14,627 nucleotides of DNA from contig CAZYAK010000035.1 of assembly GCA_964645935.1 (NCBI GenBank), positions 1 to 14,627 on the forward strand, written 5' to 3'. The notes under the pieces were generated by a model that was not told where the DNA came from, ran no database searches, and was given only the letters and a program-made list of their open reading frames with translations. This DNA is from CAZYAK01 sp964645935. Lineage in GTDB: Bacteria > Patescibacteriota > Gracilibacteria > Peribacterales > Peribacteraceae. Below are positions 13,562 through 14,627 of the stretch, one piece after another. Position numbers and translations under genes: made by a program. Position 1 is the first letter of the stretch, and each line of letters opens with the position of its first letter.

Positions 13562-13728
13562 TTCTCCTCTGATGAGGAAATCCTGTATTCCGCATACCCT
13601 TGCACAAATTCACATACAGATTCTATCGTGTAGGACGCACATGATCCTTTCATGCACGCGGCTCCATCCCTCCGCCCGGCCGGCTTCACGGCCCCACTCG
13701 CGATGGAATCGGAGCCCCGCCGGGACGC

Positions 13729-13775
13729 ACGATCCGAGTACCCCATCCGCATGCGTGGGAGGGCCGGAGGATCGT
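13729..13775. other. Long imperfect hairpin in a 280-bp gap
   Basis: ACGATCC (13729-13735) pairs with GGATCGT (13769-13775), and CCCA/TGGG can pair inside around a CGCATGCG centre. It lies in 13562-13841, which otherwise contains a short TCCTC/GAGGA inverted repeat just after the transposase-like gene (13565-13578) and no gene I can support. A structured untranslated RNA or leader of the next operon is possible. Confidence 0.25.
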
Positions 13776-13841
13776 ACGCCAGCGTGATCCGCCCTTTCCC
13801 TACCGAACCTGCCGCCCTCCATCGTTCTTCCCCCTCCTCCT

Positions 13842-14144
13842 ATGGGCGCCCGCACCATCAAATCCACCGGCCCACATCCGCACCACATCCACGTCGCGGG
13901 CCGCGACCGGTCCTTTCCGTCTGGACGGCCCGAAGAACTCGAGGAGGATTCCGGCGTCGCGCTGCCCGACGAGCCAACGAGCACCCCGGACCTGCTGCTA
14001 AAATCCCCCCTGCGGCAGGAGCCCGAGCGGAGTGAGCGAATCGCGGCGGACGAACGCATCGTGCCGGTGGACGATCCAACAGTATGGCTGGAACGCGCAG
14101 AAGACGACGGACCCGATGCAGCTAGACCCCTCCCCCGCGCCTGA
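13842..14144 (+). CDS. Small acidic hypothetical protein
   Basis: A 100-aa hydrophilic ORF, His-rich at the start (PHPHHIH, 12-17) and rich in Glu, Asp and Pro after that, without membrane or signal segments. It resembles a disordered protein, and no family is recognised. Support comes from its position: the stop is 3 nt before the flavodoxin ATG, an operon-like spacing, and codon usage resembles its neighbours. No Shine-Dalgarno or near -10 is visible at the start, so it could be spurious. Confidence 0.4.
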   Translation: MGARTIKSTGPHPHHIHVAGRDRSFPSGRPEELEEDSGVALPDEPTSTPDLLLKSPLRQEPERSERIAADERIVPVDDPTVWLERAEDDGPDAARPLPRA

Positions 14145-14147
14145 CGC

Positions 14148-14627
14148 ATGACCCCCTCGCTCCACATCATCTCCGCCTCCACGAGCGGCAACACGGAATA
14201 CACGGTGGACCAGTTGGCCGCGTTGCTCTCGGAGCGTTCGCCCGACCTGCAGATCGAGATCCAGCGCGCGGAGCTGGCGAACCCCGATGACCTCCTTCGG
14301 GGCGACATGCTCGTGCTGGCGTCCGGCACCTGGAACACCGGCGGCTCGGAGGGCCAGCTTAACCCGCACATGCACGCGCTGCTGCATGAGCGCGCACAAG
14401 ACGTGGACCTGGACGGCAAGCCGGTCTCATTCATCAGCCTCGGGGACGACCGGTACTACCATCGCACCCGCTGCACGGAACATTTCCTACGGTTCCAGCG
14501 GGAACACGGCGGAGTGTTGCTCCTGCCACCGCTCATCCTGGTCAACGAGCCGTACGGTCAGGAAGATCGCATCCGCCGATGGGGCGACAAACTCCTCGGC
14601 GTCCTGGCGCGCAAGGCTGAAGCGGCG
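14148..14627 (+). CDS. Flavodoxin (3' end outside the window)
   Basis: 160 codons are present and open at the window edge, which is nearly a full-length flavodoxin, an FMN-binding electron carrier. The FMN phosphate loop is SASTSGNTE (9-17). The 60s-loop region reads LASGTWNTGGSEGQL (58-71, the Trp stacking on the flavin). The third loop is SLGDDRYYHRT (97-107), corresponding to the family's GD-x-x-Y motif, followed by CTEHF (109-113). The final visible part is the C-terminal helix. The start ATG lies 3 nt after the preceding stop codon, suggesting translational coupling. Redox partners are not in the window. Confidence 0.9.
   Translation, partial: MTPSLHIISASTSGNTEYTVDQLAALLSERSPDLQIEIQRAELANPDDLLRGDMLVLASGTWNTGGSEGQLNPHMHALLHERAQDVDLDGKPVSFISLGDDRYYHRTRCTEHFLRFQREHGGVLLLPPLILVNEPYGQEDRIRRWGDKLLGVLARKAEAA

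Noticed and set aside
12539..13660. A complete insertion sequence around the transposase-like gene.
   Set aside because: No matching terminal inverted repeats or target-site duplication were found by eye on either side.
13610..14434. A 274-codon open frame on the minus strand.
   Set aside because: It is antisense to the flavodoxin; its Ser/Arg-rich translation is typical of the opposite strand of a GC-rich gene.

Overview
The window is GC-rich, reads with the standard code (TGA ends many genes) and is densely packed with short transcription units on both strands. Several traits point tentatively to a GC-rich Patescibacteria/CPR lineage such as Peregrinibacteria. They are a TRM11-like methyltransferase with a T-E-T-x-L-G-P type motif, a repeated -10 element placed 6-8 nt before start codons with few Shine-Dalgarno sites, and large secreted proteins of unknown family. 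This placement is inference from gene content, not from a marker gene.

Layout. 181-3386 (+) is a compact run: a TRM11-like SAM-dependent methyltransferase, a one-TM protein with a W-N-L-F-S-P-D-P motif, and an HTTM membrane protein fused to a DCC1-type thiol-disulfide domain. 3387-3707 (-) is a small unknown gene whose stop codon abuts the HTTM stop. 3800-4057 holds a promoter, a two-hairpin candidate small RNA or leader, and tRNA-Asn(GTT). 4149-4919 (-) encodes a secreted protein with two six-cysteine repeats, and 5131-5550 (-) a hypothetical protein.

5651-8532 is a series of small conserved 'DUF' genes: DUF2200, a CsoR/RcnR-family repressor followed by a DUF4395 membrane protein, a DUF1801 gene, a DUF4256 gene and a second DUF1801-like gene. 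8603-9655 (+) is an amidinotransferase/arginine-deiminase-fold protein with a near-consensus promoter. 9896-11707 (+) is a large exported protein built from Cx6C repeats. 11780-12538 (-) is a two-gene membrane operon (small two-TM protein and a bacterial PH-domain protein). 12701-13561 (+) is an IS1595-like transposase whose expected catalytic residues appear replaced. 13842-14627 (+) is a small acidic ORF followed closely by a flavodoxin that runs off the window.

What connects the genes. The TRM11/HTTM run and the CsoR-DUF4395 pair look like real operons. The CsoR pair has a G-rich inverted repeat over its -10, so autoregulation is likely. Most other genes seem to have their own promoter, often giving leaderless mRNA. 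No CRISPR array, intact insertion sequence or rRNA was seen. The most unusual items are the apparently non-catalytic transposase-like protein, the repressor lacking two canonical metal ligands, the deiminase-fold protein lacking its His, the two cysteine-patterned secreted proteins, and the small structured RNA candidate before the tRNA.
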